NCBI RefSeq assembly: GCF_963082655.1
Contig: NC_081552.1
Span: 197,888,781-197,952,780, forward strand
Source of the DNA: Stomoxys calcitrans
Taxonomy: Eukaryota; Arthropoda; Insecta; Diptera; Muscidae
Direction: 5' to 3'
Length of the DNA: 64,000 bases
The notes beneath the pieces were generated by a model. That model did no database searches. It worked only from the letters and a program-made list of their open reading frames with translations, and was not told where the DNA came from. Made by a program: the position numbers and the translations under genes. Shown piece by piece: positions 9,361 to 20,455 of the stretch (position 1 is its first letter; every line of letters begins with the position of its first letter).

Positions 9361-10467
9361 AGCATTTCATTAGGCAAGCTATCAAAGCTTGTCGCATTAG
9401 GTGTCGGTAGTGGCTTCGTTCGTTTTATTTTGAGCTTTCTCAGAGATCGCACTATGCCAGCCATTATAGGTGGGTTCTCATCCAATGAACACAAATTGAT
9501 CGGAGGTGTACCCCAGGGCTCTGTTCTTTCTCCTTCTCTTTTTCTAATTTTCCTCAACGATCTGTTGGGTCAGACATCGAATCCGATCTACTCATTTGCG
9601 GATGACATTAATCTCTGTCATTCGTACTCATTCGACCATAAGCCAAGTCTTCGGGAGATTGAGGACAAGAGGCGGGCTATGGACGATACACTCTGCCAGG
9701 ATTTGCTGGCCATTTCTGAGTGGGGTCGAATGAATGGAGTAGATTTTACGATCATCTTTGTCTATCAACGGTGTAGATGTTGAGCAATCAGAAGCTCTTG
9801 ATGTTCTGGGCATGAGAATACAAAGTGATGTCCGTTGGGCTAAACATGTATTCGAAGTGTCGAAAGAAGCATTCAAGTACTTAGGCTTCCCTAAACGGTG
9901 TAAGAAATACTTCACTCCGTCTGGTCTTCTTAACATCTACACCAGTTTCATAAGGCCGAAAATGGAGTACAACTCACATGTATGGGCTGGAGCTTCAAAA
10001 TCATCCCTGGAGCTACTGGACCGTGTACAGAGGAGAGCGATGGCGTTGATTGGGGACAGTGGGGTATCCAACTCTATTACCTCCCTTCATCACCCTCGCA
10101 ATGTGGGTTGTTTGGCACTGTTCTATCGGTACTTTCATGGTGTGTGTTCATCTGATATTCGTCTTCTTATTCCTGATGTAAGGATGTATGTCAGGGATAC
10201 TGGACATTCCAGGAACTCACACCCGTTAGTAATTAATTGGCCAGCGAACCGCACAATGCATTACAGAGGGAATTCTTATTTCGCCCGAACTGTTCGTATG
10301 TGGAATCGACTTCCGGCTAATGTTTTTCCCACCCACTTTGACATCCAAAGATTTAGCACAAATGTCAATAAGCACTACATCCTTTTCCCCCTCCAATTCC
10401 TAATTTCCCCTTGCCAACGCAATGCACTGCATTCATAGGGGCATCCCCCGCGTGTTGGCTGACAGAA
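9361..10467 (+). pseudogene. CR1/jockey-like LINE RT, truncated copy 1
   Basis: Two frames cover the second half of an RT. 9430-9783 has GGVPQGSVLSPSLFLIFLND (motif B) and SFADDINLCHSYSFD, which includes the catalytic FADD. 9758-10438 has IYTSFIRPKMEYNSHVWAGA, LLDRVQRRAMALIGD and RTVRMWNRLPANVFPTHFDI. A deletion of about 60 bp between them removes the stretch corresponding to about 42403-42465 in the sister copy. It is 5'-truncated at about 9361 and ends with GTTGGCTGACAGAAAAAA. Clade is uncertain between CR1 and jockey. Confidence 0.85.
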
Positions 10468-10590
10468 AAAAGAACAGGGACACATTTTTCACATATCAAT
10501 GAGTGCCTCCTTTTTAAAGACGTGTACGAACAGTGAATCGCAATGCGACATCGCTTTGGGAGAAGTTTTTACATTGTGCAATTTAGCGTC
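10468..10590 (-). mobile_element. SINE tail fragment
   Basis: Matches the body and tail of the tRNA-derived SINE at 11918-12225 in the minus orientation: CACATATCAATGAGTGC, CCTCCTTTTT, GTGCGACACC-like and GAGAAGTTTTTAC words. It abuts the poly-A end of the LINE at 10467. The tRNA-like head is missing at its right end, where a plus-orientation head begins instead. Confidence 0.65.
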
Positions 10591-10591
10591 T

Positions 10592-10672
10592 CCCTATGTC
10601 CGCCTATGACGCTGAACGCCTGGGTTCGATTCCTGGCGGAAACATCAGAACATTTTTTAGCGGTGGTTATCA
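10592..10672 (+). mobile_element. SINE tRNA-like head fragment
   Basis: Carries ATGTCCGCCTATGACGCTGA and the B-box-like GGTTCGATTCC, then GCGGTGGTTATC. This is the 3' half of the tRNA-derived head, opposite in orientation to the tail fragment immediately to its left. It continues directly into RNase H-like LINE sequence at about 10673. Confidence 0.65.
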
Positions 10673-11127
10673 CCAGGTCACGAACAGTCGAACTAACGCT
10701 TTCCCTGAGGATGGCACTATCCACATCGTTTGTGTGCCAGGGCAAAGCGGAATAAGGGGGAATGAAAGAGCCGACGATTTGGCAGTGAAGGATGCCTTTC
10801 GGATCGACGCAGTCTGAGTTAAGGGCGTGGCCCGCGAAGGCGCATGTAAAACTGTGGAACAGTGAAACAGTTGGTAGCACGGCGAGAATCCCATGGGGGA
10901 GATCGGGATCGTGAGAAGACGAGCCTATTACAGAAAGTTAGTAAGAATGAGGTCAGTTTAGTTTTCATATCATAACGAGATACATAGGCCTACGAGCTCA
11001 ATTTTGAAAAATGGGTCCGGTAAGTGGTAGCATGTGAAGGGCATGTGGTAAAGATGATGAGATGGAGCATTTCCTTTGTCACACCGTGGGAAAAAGTCGA
11101 AAATGTTAAAAATTTGCCGTGTGACAA
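10673..11127 (+). pseudogene. LINE RNase H and zinc-knuckle remnant
   Basis: The frame to 10817 encodes IHIVCVPGQSGIRGNERADD followed by LAVKDA. This is the end of an RNase H domain, with the conserved Asp in NERADDLA and a GHSGI-like block changed to GQSGI. Further on (about 11030-11090) CGKDDEMEHFLCH is the C-terminal zinc-knuckle with H..C. Stops interrupt the region. The source is a jockey/R1/I-type LINE with an RNase H domain; the remaining domains are not here. Confidence 0.65.
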
Positions 11128-11290
11128 CGGAAAAAGATATTTATTTGAAATTTAGAATGATTAGAACTGAGGGAGAGTGCTCGCGAGGTAGTGTGTAAAA
11201 TTGCAAGGCCCTAGATTGACCGGGCGCCTTTAGGCAGGCTCCTAAAGTTGGTCACGAAAATTGCATGGGGCTGCCAAATCTTCGTTTGTA
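11128..11290 (+). repeat. Dispersed repeat X, copy 1
   Basis: Begins GCCGTGTGACAACGG and ends near CTGCCAAATCTTCGTTTGTA. The same ordered words recur at 38656-38836 (+) and 49048-49215 (-). No coding capacity or terminal repeats are seen. It may be a LINE 3' UTR or a short non-autonomous element. Confidence 0.65.
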
Positions 11291-11372
11291 GACCGATTTC
11301 CATTTTTTTTTTTTTGCTCGATAGTGATCAAAAATTCCTTCAAACAATCTGCTTAAGTTAAATATATACAAA

Positions 11373-14300
11373 AAACAAGTAAAAGCGTGCTAAGTTCGGC
11401 CGAACCGAATCTTGGAAACCCACCACCATGGATTCTGCGAAAATATGGGAGCTATATCTAATTAAAGGCCGAATTGAACCGTACTTGGTACAGATCGGAT
11501 GAAAATTGCGGCTTCCAGGGGCTTAAGAAGACAAATCAGAAGATCGGTTGATATGTGAGCTATATCAGGTTATATACCGATTTAGACCGTACTTGGTACA
11601 GTTTACTGGAAGTCATACCACATCAATTTGTGCAAAATTTTAGCCAAATCGGATGAAAATTGTGGCTTCTAGGGGCCCAAGAAGTCAAATCGGGAGATCG
11701 GTTTATATGGGAGCTATATCAGGTTCTTGGCCGATTTAGACGGTACTTGGCACAGTTGTTGGAAGTCGTAACGGAGCACCATGTGCAAAATTTCAAAAAA
11801 TGAAAATTTAAATTGAGGCTTCCAGAGGCTCAAAAAGTCAAATCAGGAGATCGGATAAATTGAGTTATAAATGCGCTTTTTAAGGGGCCCAGACTTTAAA
11901 TCGATAGATCGGTCTATTGCAAATTTTGCCCATGAACATTCCACTAAGGAACAGGGGCAAACTTCTCACATATCAACGAGTGCAGTCCGATTCAAGTTTA
12001 AGCTCAATGATAAGGGGCCTCCTTTTTATAGCCGAGTCCGAACGACGTACCGCAGTGCGACACCTCTTTGGAGAGAAGTTTTTAATGGCATAGTACCTCA
12101 CAAATGTTGCCAGCATTAGGAGGGGAAAACCACCGCTGAAAAAATTTTTCTGATGGTCTCGCCAGGATTCGAACCCAGGCGTTCAGCGTCATAGGCGTGC
12201 ATGCTAACCTCTGCGCTACGGTGGCATCGGTCTATGTGGCAGCTATATCCAACCGATCTGGGCCAAATTGATGAGGGATGTCAAAGGACTTAACACAACT
12301 CACTGTCCCAAAATTCGGCGAAATCGCACAATGCGCCTTTAATGGGCCCAAGACTTGAAATCGAGAGATCGGTCTATATGGCAGCTATATTCAAATCTGA
12401 ACTGATCTGAGCCAAATTGCCAAAGGATGTCGAAGGCCATTACTCAACTCACTGTTTCAAATTTCAGCTACATCGGACAATAATTGCGCCTTTTGTGGGT
12501 CCAAAACCATAAATCGGCGGATCGGTCTATATTGGCAGCTATATCGAAATCTAGACCGATCTGGGCCAAATTGCAGGAGTATGTCGACTGGTCTAACACA
12601 ACTCACTGTCCCAAATTTTGGCAAAATCGGATAATAAATGTGGCTTTTATGGGACTTAGACCTTAAATCGGCGGATAGGTCTATATGGTAACTATATCCA
12701 CATTTGAACCGATCTGTGCCATATTCCATAAATATGGCGAGGGGCCTAACTTAACTCTCTGTCCCAAATTTCGGCGACATCGGATAATAAATGCGTTTTT
12801 TATGGGCCCAAAACCTTAAATCGAGAGACCAGCCTATATGACAGCTATATCCAAATTTGGCCGATTTGAGCCAAATTAAAGAAGGATGTTTTGGCAAAAT
12901 CGGGCAATATGGACCCAAAACTTTAAATCGAGAGATCGGTCTATATGGCAGCTATATCCAAATCTAAACCGATATGGACCAAATGAAGAAGGATGTCGAA
13001 GGGACTAACTCAGCTCACTGTCCCAAATTTCAGCAAAATCGAATAATAATTGTGGCTTTTATGGGCCTAAGTTCTAAATCAGCGGATCGGTCTATATGGG
13101 GGCTATATCAAGATATAGTCCGATATAACCCATCTTCGAACTTAACCTGCTTATGGACGAAAAAAGAATCTGTGCAAAGTTTCAGCTCAATATCTCAATT
13201 TTTAAATGGCCAGATCGTCTTAAATTTTTACGACGATCAAGAATATATATACGTTGGTCAATTGGTCGTAATTTGGTTGTAAATGGCCCATATCGGTCCA
13301 CGTTTTGATATAGTTGCCATATACATCGATCTGGGATGTTGACTTCTAAGGCCTCTTGCGGGCGCAATTATCTGATTTGGCTCAAATTTTGCACGAGGTG
13401 TTTTGACCTCCAACTACTGTGGTTCAAAACGGTACATAACCCGATATAGCTGCCGTATAAACCGATTTTGAATCTTGACTTCTTAAGCCACTAGAAGGCG
13501 CAATTCTTATCCGATTTGGCTGAAAAATTTGCACAAAGTGTGTCGTTATGACTTCCAACTATTGTGCTAAGTATGGTTTAAGTCGGTCAATAACCTGATA
13601 TAGCTGCCATAAAACTGCCACTAGAGGGCGCAATTGTCATCCCATTTGGCTGAAAGTTTGCATGAAGTGATTTGTTATTACTTCCAGCAATTGTGCTGAG
13701 TATGGTTCAAAGCAGTCTATAATCTGATATAGCGGCCATATAAATCGATCTGGGATCTTGTCTTCTAAGGCCTCTAGAGGGCGCAATTTTTATCCGATTT
13801 GGCTGAAAAATTGCACGAAGCTTGTTGTTATGACTTCCATAACTGGCTAAGTATGGTTTAGATCGGTCAATAACCTGATATAGCTGCCATAAAAACCGAT
13901 CTTGGGTCTTGACTTCTTCAACCACTTGAGGGCGCAATTGTAATCCCATTTGGCTGAAAGTTTGCATGAAGTGATTCGTTATTTCTTCCAACAATTGTGC
14001 TTAGTATGGTTCAAAGCGGGTTACAAATAAAGCTTTTATGTGTGTCAGACACTAAATCGGCAGATCGGTCTATATGGCAGCTATACCTAAATATCGACTG
14101 ATCTGAACCATATTAAGGTCTGATGTCAAGAGTCTTAATGCAACTCACTGTTTCAATTTTCAGCGAAATTGGGTAATAAATGCAGCTTTTATGGGTTTAA
14201 TACTCTAAATCGGCCTTTATGGCAGCTACTATCGAAATATCGACCGATCTAAACCATATTAGGGTCGGATGGACTCACTATTTCAAATTTCAGCGAAATC

Positions 14301-14467
14301 GGTTAAAAATAAAGCTTTTATGGGTTTCAGATCCTTAATCGCCAATCATTCGAATTTCAGCTCAATATGTCAATTTTTGAAGGCAGTAGCGTGATGAAAA
14401 CAGACAGACGGAGAGACTCATGGACATTTTTTAATCGCCTTAAAATTTTACCACGATCCGAAATATA
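11373..14467 (+). repeat. AB element array (mosaic orientation) with nested SINE
   Basis: Starts with an A end (AACAAGTAAAAGCGTGC, then a diverged TTCGGCC palindrome and CCACCACCATGG). Monomers of about 153 bp with GATCGGTCTATATGGCAGCT run to about 13250 in plus orientation and end in a B-like stretch. About 13257-14030 is in the opposite orientation, from the subfamily with AGGGCGCAATT and CTTGACTTCTT. 14030-14466 is plus again. So at least three segments are joined. A SINE sits at 11918-12225, and a mariner element interrupts the B end at 14468. Confidence 0.75.
11918..12225 (-). mobile_element. tRNA-derived SINE with 10-bp target duplication
   Basis: A full-length 308-bp copy. Read on the minus strand, the head has GCCACCGTAGCGCAGAGG (A box) and GGTTCGAATCCTGGCGAG (B box), then GCGGTGGTTTTCCCCTCC, then a body ending in GGGCAAAATTTGCA. 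The exact direct repeats ATCGGTCTAT at 11908-11917 and 12226-12235 flank it. Removing it restores the AB monomer sequence. SINEs have no protein; they rely on LINE machinery. Confidence 0.9.
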
Positions 14468-15560
14468 AAGGGTGATTATTAAGAGCCATAGGAAAGTTTT
14501 TCAAAAAAAATGCACATAAAATTCAGCAAAATGAATAAATCTTATTTGAATCGATAGTACTGTCCATTTAGTTAAATGTTTGAAGATTATTTCGTGCAAA
14601 TGTTGACCGTGACTTTGCCTCAAGTGGTTCATCCGCTAAGTCAAATTTTGGCATACTCTTTCCAACATTTCGGCCAGTATCTCACGAATAAATGCTTCAA
14701 TGTTGTCTTTCAATGCGTCAATTGAAGCGGTCTTGTCTGCATACACATGAGCTATAACATAGTCCTACAAGCTATAGTCTAAAGGCGTTAAATCGCACGA
14801 TCTAGGAGGCCAATTGACCGGTCCCGGACGTGAAATAAAATTTTCACTGAACTCGCCTCTCAATTAGGCCATTGTTACTTGTGCTGTGTAGCATGTGGCA
14901 TCGTCTTGTTGAAACCGTATGGCAATTTGGCAAAACAAATAATTGAGATATCATCTCACGATAGCGCTCACAATTCGCATCATCTTTGAAGAAGTACGGT
15001 CCAATGACGCCACCAGCCCATAAACCGCACCAAACTGTGACCACATGGGCATTTGGCAAAACAAACATTTGGATATCATCTCACGATAGCGCTCACCATT
15101 CGCATCATCTTTGAAGAAGTACGGTCCAATGATACCACCAGCCCATAAACCGCACCAAACTGTGACTTTTTCTAGATGCATTGGTAGCTCTTGCAATGCT
15201 TCTGGCTGATCTTTACAGCAAAATAGACAACTCTGCTTTACTACTTACCCATTGAGCCAAAAATGAGCTTCGTCGCTGAACGCAATTTTTTTTCGATAAG
15301 AAGGTGGATCTTCGGTCATCTTTCTCAGAGGACCATTCACCAAAAATTCTGCGTTGCAGAAGGTTGATCGGCTTCATTTTTTGCACCAGCTTTATTTTGA
15401 TAGGCTTCACACCTACATCCTTCTGAAAATTTTCCACGTTGTTGAGTAACAGGCCCAATTACTGCGAACGACGACGGATCGATAATTGATGGTCATCATT
15501 AGCACTGACCGACACAGCTGCGATATTTTCTTTAGTTCGCATTCTACATAAGTGTGTTGG
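14468..15560 (-). pseudogene. Mariner-like transposase pseudogene, 5'-truncated with internal duplication
   Basis: Minus-strand fragments of a DDE/D transposase. 15458-15213 has VKPIKIKLVQKMKPINLLQR and RRIFGEW. 15196-14951 has LEKVTVWCGLWAGGIIGPYF followed by FKDDANGERYREMIS. Downstream broken frames resemble the C-terminal LTPLDY region. A 125-bp segment around GCATCATCTTTGAAGAAGTA is present twice (about 14930-15050 and 15055-15175). The left terminus AAGGGTGATTATTAAGAGC follows a TA and matches the start of the 607-bp snapback elements. The N-terminal part and right TIR are missing. Dead. Confidence 0.8.
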
Positions 15561-15564
15561 TGGT

Positions 15565-15733
15565 TACTATGGTCTCCATCATTCAAGCCAAGTATGGCGC
15601 AAATCGATTCATAACCTGATATAGCTCCAATAGCATACCAATTTTATATACCGGGCAAAAAACTTCACAAAATCCCATCCATGGTGGAGGGTATATACGA
15701 TTCGCCACGGCCGAACTTTGCAATATTTTACTT
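15565..15733 (-). repeat. AB element A-end fragment
   Basis: A partial monomer followed by CCATGGTGGAGGGTATATAC, then CGGCCGAACTTTGCAATATT and TTACTTGTT. This is the reverse complement of an A end. It abuts the B end of the next element at about 15734. Confidence 0.65.
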
Positions 15734-18237
15734 GTTATACCCACCGCCGTAGAATATACCCCCTATATTCATTTAGTCATTCCGTTTGCAACACATCGAA
15801 ATATCAATTTCCGACCCTACAAAGTATGTAAAGGGTGATTTTTTTGAGGTTAGGATTTTCATGCATTAGTATTTGACAGATCACGTGGGATTTCAGACAT
15901 GGTGTCAAAGAGAAAGATGCTCAGTATGCTTTGACATTTCATCATGAATAGACTTACTAACGAGCAACGCTTGCAAATCATTGAATTTTATTACCAAAAT
16001 CAGTGTTCGGTTCGAAATGTGTTCATTCACCGTAACGTTGCGTCCAACAGCATCTTTGAAAAAATACGGTCCAATGATTCCACCAGCGTACAAACCACAC
16101 CAAACAGTGCATTTTTCGGGATGCATGGGCAGTTCTTGAACGGCTTCTGGTTGCTCTTCACTCCAAATGCGGCAATTGTGCTTATTTACGTAGCCATTCA
16201 ACCAGAAATGAGCCTCATCGCTGAACAAAATTTGTCAAAATTTGAACACATTTCGAACCGAACACTGATTTTGGTAATAAAATTCAATGATTTGCAAGCG
16301 TTGCTCGTTAGTAAGTCTATTCATGATGAAATGTCAAAGCATACTGAGCATCTTTCTCTTTGACACCATGTCTGAAATCCCACGTGATCTGTCAAATACT
16401 AATGCATGAAAATCCTAACCTCAAAAAAATCACCCTTTATGTTGCGGAACGTCGTAAAATTCTAAGACGATTTAACGATGTCCATGTGTCTGTCCGTCCG
16501 TCTGTTGTAATCCCTCTACAGCCTTCAAAAATTGAGATATTCAGCTGAAATTTGGCACAGCGATGAACGCTGGTTAAGTTCTTGAACGGGCCAAATCAGA
16601 CCATATTTGGATATAGCTGCTATATAGACCGATATTCCGATAAAGGGTCTATTGCACATAAATGCTTTATTTTTCATCCGATTTTGCTGAAATTTGAAAC
16701 ACTGAGTAGTTTTAGGCCTCCCGACATCTGACCCAAATATGGTCCATATCGGACTATATTTAGATATAGCTGCCATATATACCGATCTACCGATAAAGGG
16801 TCTGAAGCCCATAAATGTTTATTTTTCATGCGATTTCGCTGAAATTTGAAACACTGAGTAGTTTAAGGCCTCCCGACATCTGACCCAAATATGGTCCATA
16901 TCGGACTATATTTAGATATAGCTGCCATATATACCGATCTACCGATAAAGGGTCTGAAGCCCATAAAAGCTTTACTTATTACCCGATTTCACTGAAATTT
17001 GAAACATTGAGTAGTTTTACGCCTCCTAACATGGGACCCAAATATGGTTCAGATCGGACTATATTTAGATATAGCTGTCATATAGAACGATCTGCCGATT
17101 AATGGTCTGAAGCCCATAAAAGCTTTACTTATTACCCGATTTCGATTTGAAACATTGTGTAGTTTTACGCCTTCAAACATAGGACCTAAATATAGTTTAG
17201 ATCGTACTATATTTGGATATAGCTGCTATATAGACCGATTTTCCGATAAAGGGTCTAATGCCCATAAATGTTTATTTTTCATCCGATTTCGCTGAAATTT
17301 GAAACACTGAGTAGTTTTAGAACTCCCGACATCTGACCCAAATATGGTCTATATCGGACTATATTTAGATATAGCTGCCATATAAACCGATCTGCCGATA
17401 AAGGGTCTGAAGCCCATAATAGGTTTATTCATTACCCGATTTCGCTGAAATTGGAAACATTGAGTAGTTTTACACCTCCTAACAAGGGACCCAAATATGG
17501 TTCAGATCGGACTATATTTAGATATAGCTGCCATATAGACCGATCTCCCGATTAATGGTCTGAAGCCCATAAAAGCATTAGTTTTTAACCGATTTCGCTG
17601 AAATTTGAAACAGTAACTGATTTTACGCCTCCTAACATGAGACCCAAATATGGTTCAGATCGGACTATATTTAGGTATAGCTGCCATATAAACCTATCTC
17701 CCGATTAAGGGTCTAAAGCCCACCAAATGTTTATTTATTTGCCAAACTCGCTGAAATTTTAAACAGAGGGTTATATTAAGCCTCCTGATATCTAACCAAA
17801 GTATGGATCAAATCGGACTATATTGAGGTATAGCTGACATATAAACCGATCTCCCGATAAAGAGTCTGAAGCCCATCAAAGCTCTATTTATTACCCGATT
17901 TCGCTGAAATGTGAAACGGTGGGTAGTTTTAGTCCACCCGCTATCCTACCCGAATATGGTAAAGATCGGACTGTATTTAGATATATCTGTCATATAGACC
18001 GATGTACCGATTAAGGGTCTGAAGCTTATAAAAGCTTTATTTATTACCCGATTTTGTTGAAATTTGAAATGCAACAGTGACTTATATTTATTGGCCCACT
18101 CAATATTCGTGTCGCGTTTGGGTGCATAAGTTATCCAGTTTTCACCGGATCATGCCGAATGGGGGTTTTCATACATACCCGAGGTGGTGGGTATCCAAAG
18201 TTCGGCCCGGCCGAACCTTCCAGTCTGACTTGTTTTT
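15734..18237 (-). repeat. AB element, apparently complete, with nested snapback
   Basis: On the plus strand it runs from a B end (TATACCCACCGCCGTAGAAT; GACCCTACAAAGTATG) to an A end (GGTGGTGGGTATCC, TTCGGCCCGGCCGAA at 18201-18215, then GACTTGTTTTT). In between are about ten monomers with a spacing close to 153 bp; anchors at 16762, 16914 and 17067 give 152 and 153. A 607-bp snapback element interrupts the B end at 15831-16437. No ORF of its own. Confidence 0.8.
15831..16437. mobile_element. 607-bp mariner-derived snapback element, copy 1
   Basis: Termini AAGGGTGATTTTTTTGAGG are flanked by TA at 15829-15830 and 16438-16439. Inverted arms of 195 bp (15831-16025 and 16243-16437) read as exact complements. 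Each arm carries the transposase start MNRLTNEQRLQIIEFYYQNQ. The 217-bp centre, in reverse orientation, encodes FSDEAHFWLNGYVN and KCTVWCGLYAGGIIGPYFFK, i.e. the catalytic-core piece. It cannot encode a full transposase, so it must be mobilised in trans by a relative of the element at 14468-15560. Confidence 0.92.
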
Positions 18238-18956
18238 TACTATTTTATATTTAAGCTACCTGCAGCAAATAGCTGTCAGCGTCATTATGTCAAACGTATG
18301 ATACTTATCTATTATTTGAATTCATTCAAGCGTTTTATTTTTGCTATTGTTTTCATTGTTTGTTTAAATAGGTTTTTAAGTAGAAAAATGTTTATAGCAT
18401 CTATCACAATGGGAATCCATACATACGTGTTGATCCTGAAATATTGCCAGCAAATCCTAAACGCTATCACATCTCATGCGTGTACATGAATTACCAATTG
18501 GGGATCTGAAAATAATTAAAAATCACATAGATAGCATGGGTGAAAGTTATGAGCACGCACAATAATCTGTTATGGCAATTTGCCAATAATGTTGCATACA
18601 ATGCATGGTCATTAATAACTTTTTTTTTTTTTTGCTTATACATTTATGGACACATAGTGTGGATACAAGCGCTAATAGCACGCTAGTTACTCTGACAAGG
18701 GTACATGCTGAAAAAAACTCTTTAGCACGTCTTCTACATAACTTCAATGTAGAATGTTGGTAGTAAATCTAGCAGTAAAACGTGGGAAAAGTGTTTCTTC
18801 GATTATAGCAATAGATAATTTTTTCAGTCATTTTAGCAAATAATTTGCTGAATCTCTGTCAAGCCTATAAAACATTTGATTGCTTGATTGTTGTTTAAAT
18901 AATGAACATGTAAAAACAGTGGGCTTGTGTTCGTTCTAGAAGGGAGATGAAGTGAA
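18238..18956. other. Repeat-poor stretch, no gene recognised
   Basis: AT-rich. It includes a poly-T run at about 18620. Short open frames are present on both strands, but none resembles a known protein and none has splice-site context that I find persuasive. Confidence 0.4.
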
Positions 18957-19590
18957 ACAAGTAAAAACGTGTTAAGTTCGGCCGTGCCAAACTTTGGATA
19001 CTCACCACCATGGATGAATTAACCATCCTCTTTTATAAAAACTCCAGTACTAAATCCAATCCAAATCAGTTTCAGCGAAATCGGGCAACAAATCCTCTTT
19101 CTATGGCATTGAGAGCATAAATTGAAAGATCGGTCTATATGGCAGCTATATCTATATGGCAGTTCTATCTGGGCCATGTGCTGGTCGCACAACGGGAGGC
19201 TTAGAACAACTCACCATTTCAAATTTCAGCGAAATCGGGTAATAATTGCGTTTTTTGTGGGCTTAAGACCCTAAATCGGCAGATTGGTCTATATGTCAGC
19301 CATATCCAAATGTAGTCTGATTTGGCCCATTCAAGAATTTTATCTACGTATGGCGGAAATACGAGTTTGTGCAAAATTTCAGCTCAATATCTCAATTTTT
19401 AAAGACTATAGCGTGACTACAGCTGAGGGACACACGAACAGACGGGCGGACAGACACACGTACATCGTTAAATCGTCATAGAATTTTACGACGATCAGAA
19501 ATATATATACTTTGTAGGGTCGGAAATAGAGTTTTCGATGTGTTGCAAACGGAATGACTATGATGAATCTCCATCTGTATTCGTATAGTC
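18957..19590 (+). repeat. Short AB element
   Basis: An A end (AAACAAGTAAAAACGTG, a diverged palindrome and CTCACCACCATGGAT), about two monomers, then the B end with ACGACGATCAGAAATATATA and TTTGTAGGGTCGGAAAT at 19486-19530. The CAGACGGACGG-like run before the B end is diverged (AGACGGGCGGACAGAC at 19440-19455). About 0.6 kb, so the monomer number is much lower than in neighbouring copies. Confidence 0.7.
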
Positions 19591-20455
19591 TTTTAATACC
19601 AACCACCATAGGATAGATGGTTTATCCTATGGATGTCCGTCCGTCCGTCTGTCGACATCACAATAGAGGTAGAACGCGTAAAGCTGCAAATAAAATAAAT
19701 GCAAATTTTGCCCATGAACGTTCCACTAAGGAACAGGGGCAAATTTCTCACACATCAATGAGTGCAGTCCGATTCAAGTTTTAAGCTCAATGGTTTATCC
19801 TTTTTATAGCCGAGTTCGAACGGCGTGTCGCGGTGCGAGAAGAGAGAAGTTTTTGCATGGCATAGTTCCTCACAAATGTTGCCAGCATTAGGAGGGAAAA
19901 ACCACCGCTGACATTTTTTGTTTTATGGTCTCGCCGGGATTCGAACCCAGGCGTTCAGCGTCATAGGCGGACATGCTAACCTTCAGAACGCAAAGATACT
20001 TAATATCGATGTAGGTCGTTGGGGATTGCAAATGGGTCATATCGGTTCAGATTTGGATATAGCTCCCATATAAACCGATCTCCCGATTTGAATTCTTGAG
20101 CCCCTGGAAGCCGCAATTTTTGTCCAATTTGGATGAAATTTTGCACATAGTGTTCCGTTATGACTTTCAACAACTGTGTCTAGTACGGTCCAAATCGGTC
20201 TTTAACGGTCTATATGGCAGCTATATCCAAATGTGGCCCTATCTGGACGATATTCAACAAACAGGTTTAGGGGTCTATCAATACTCACCGTTTCAAATTT
20301 CATCCAAATTGGATGAAAATTGCTGCTGTTATGGGCTCAATACTCTTTTTAGAAAGATCGGTCTATATAGTAACTGTATCCAAATATAGTCCGATCTGGA
20401 CGATTCAATAGGGTACCGACATTAGAAGGGTACCGGAACTTACTATGTCAAATTT
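19591..20455 (-). repeat. AB element fragment with nested SINE
   Basis: Starts with a B end in reverse (TACCAACCACCATAGGAT; GTCCGTCCGTCCGTCTGTC). Monomers follow from about 19990 to 20455 with the GATATAGCTCCCATATAAAC variant. A SINE interrupts it at 19700-19983. The array passes into Helitron-type repeats at about 20456. Confidence 0.65.
19700..19983 (-). mobile_element. tRNA-derived SINE, head-truncated
   Basis: Same family as 11918-12225. The body and B-box region (GATTCGAACCCAGGCGTTC) are clear. The tRNA head ends early at GCTAACCTT, and the A-box end is lost. Similar flanks AGAACGCGTAAAG (19671) and AGAACGCAAAG (about 19985) suggest a decayed target duplication. Confidence 0.75.

Noticed and set aside
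16000..16250. Two 100+ codon open frames on opposite strands sharing the same C-terminal 40 residues
   Set aside because: They are created by the perfect inverted arms of the 607-bp snapback element, not by genes.
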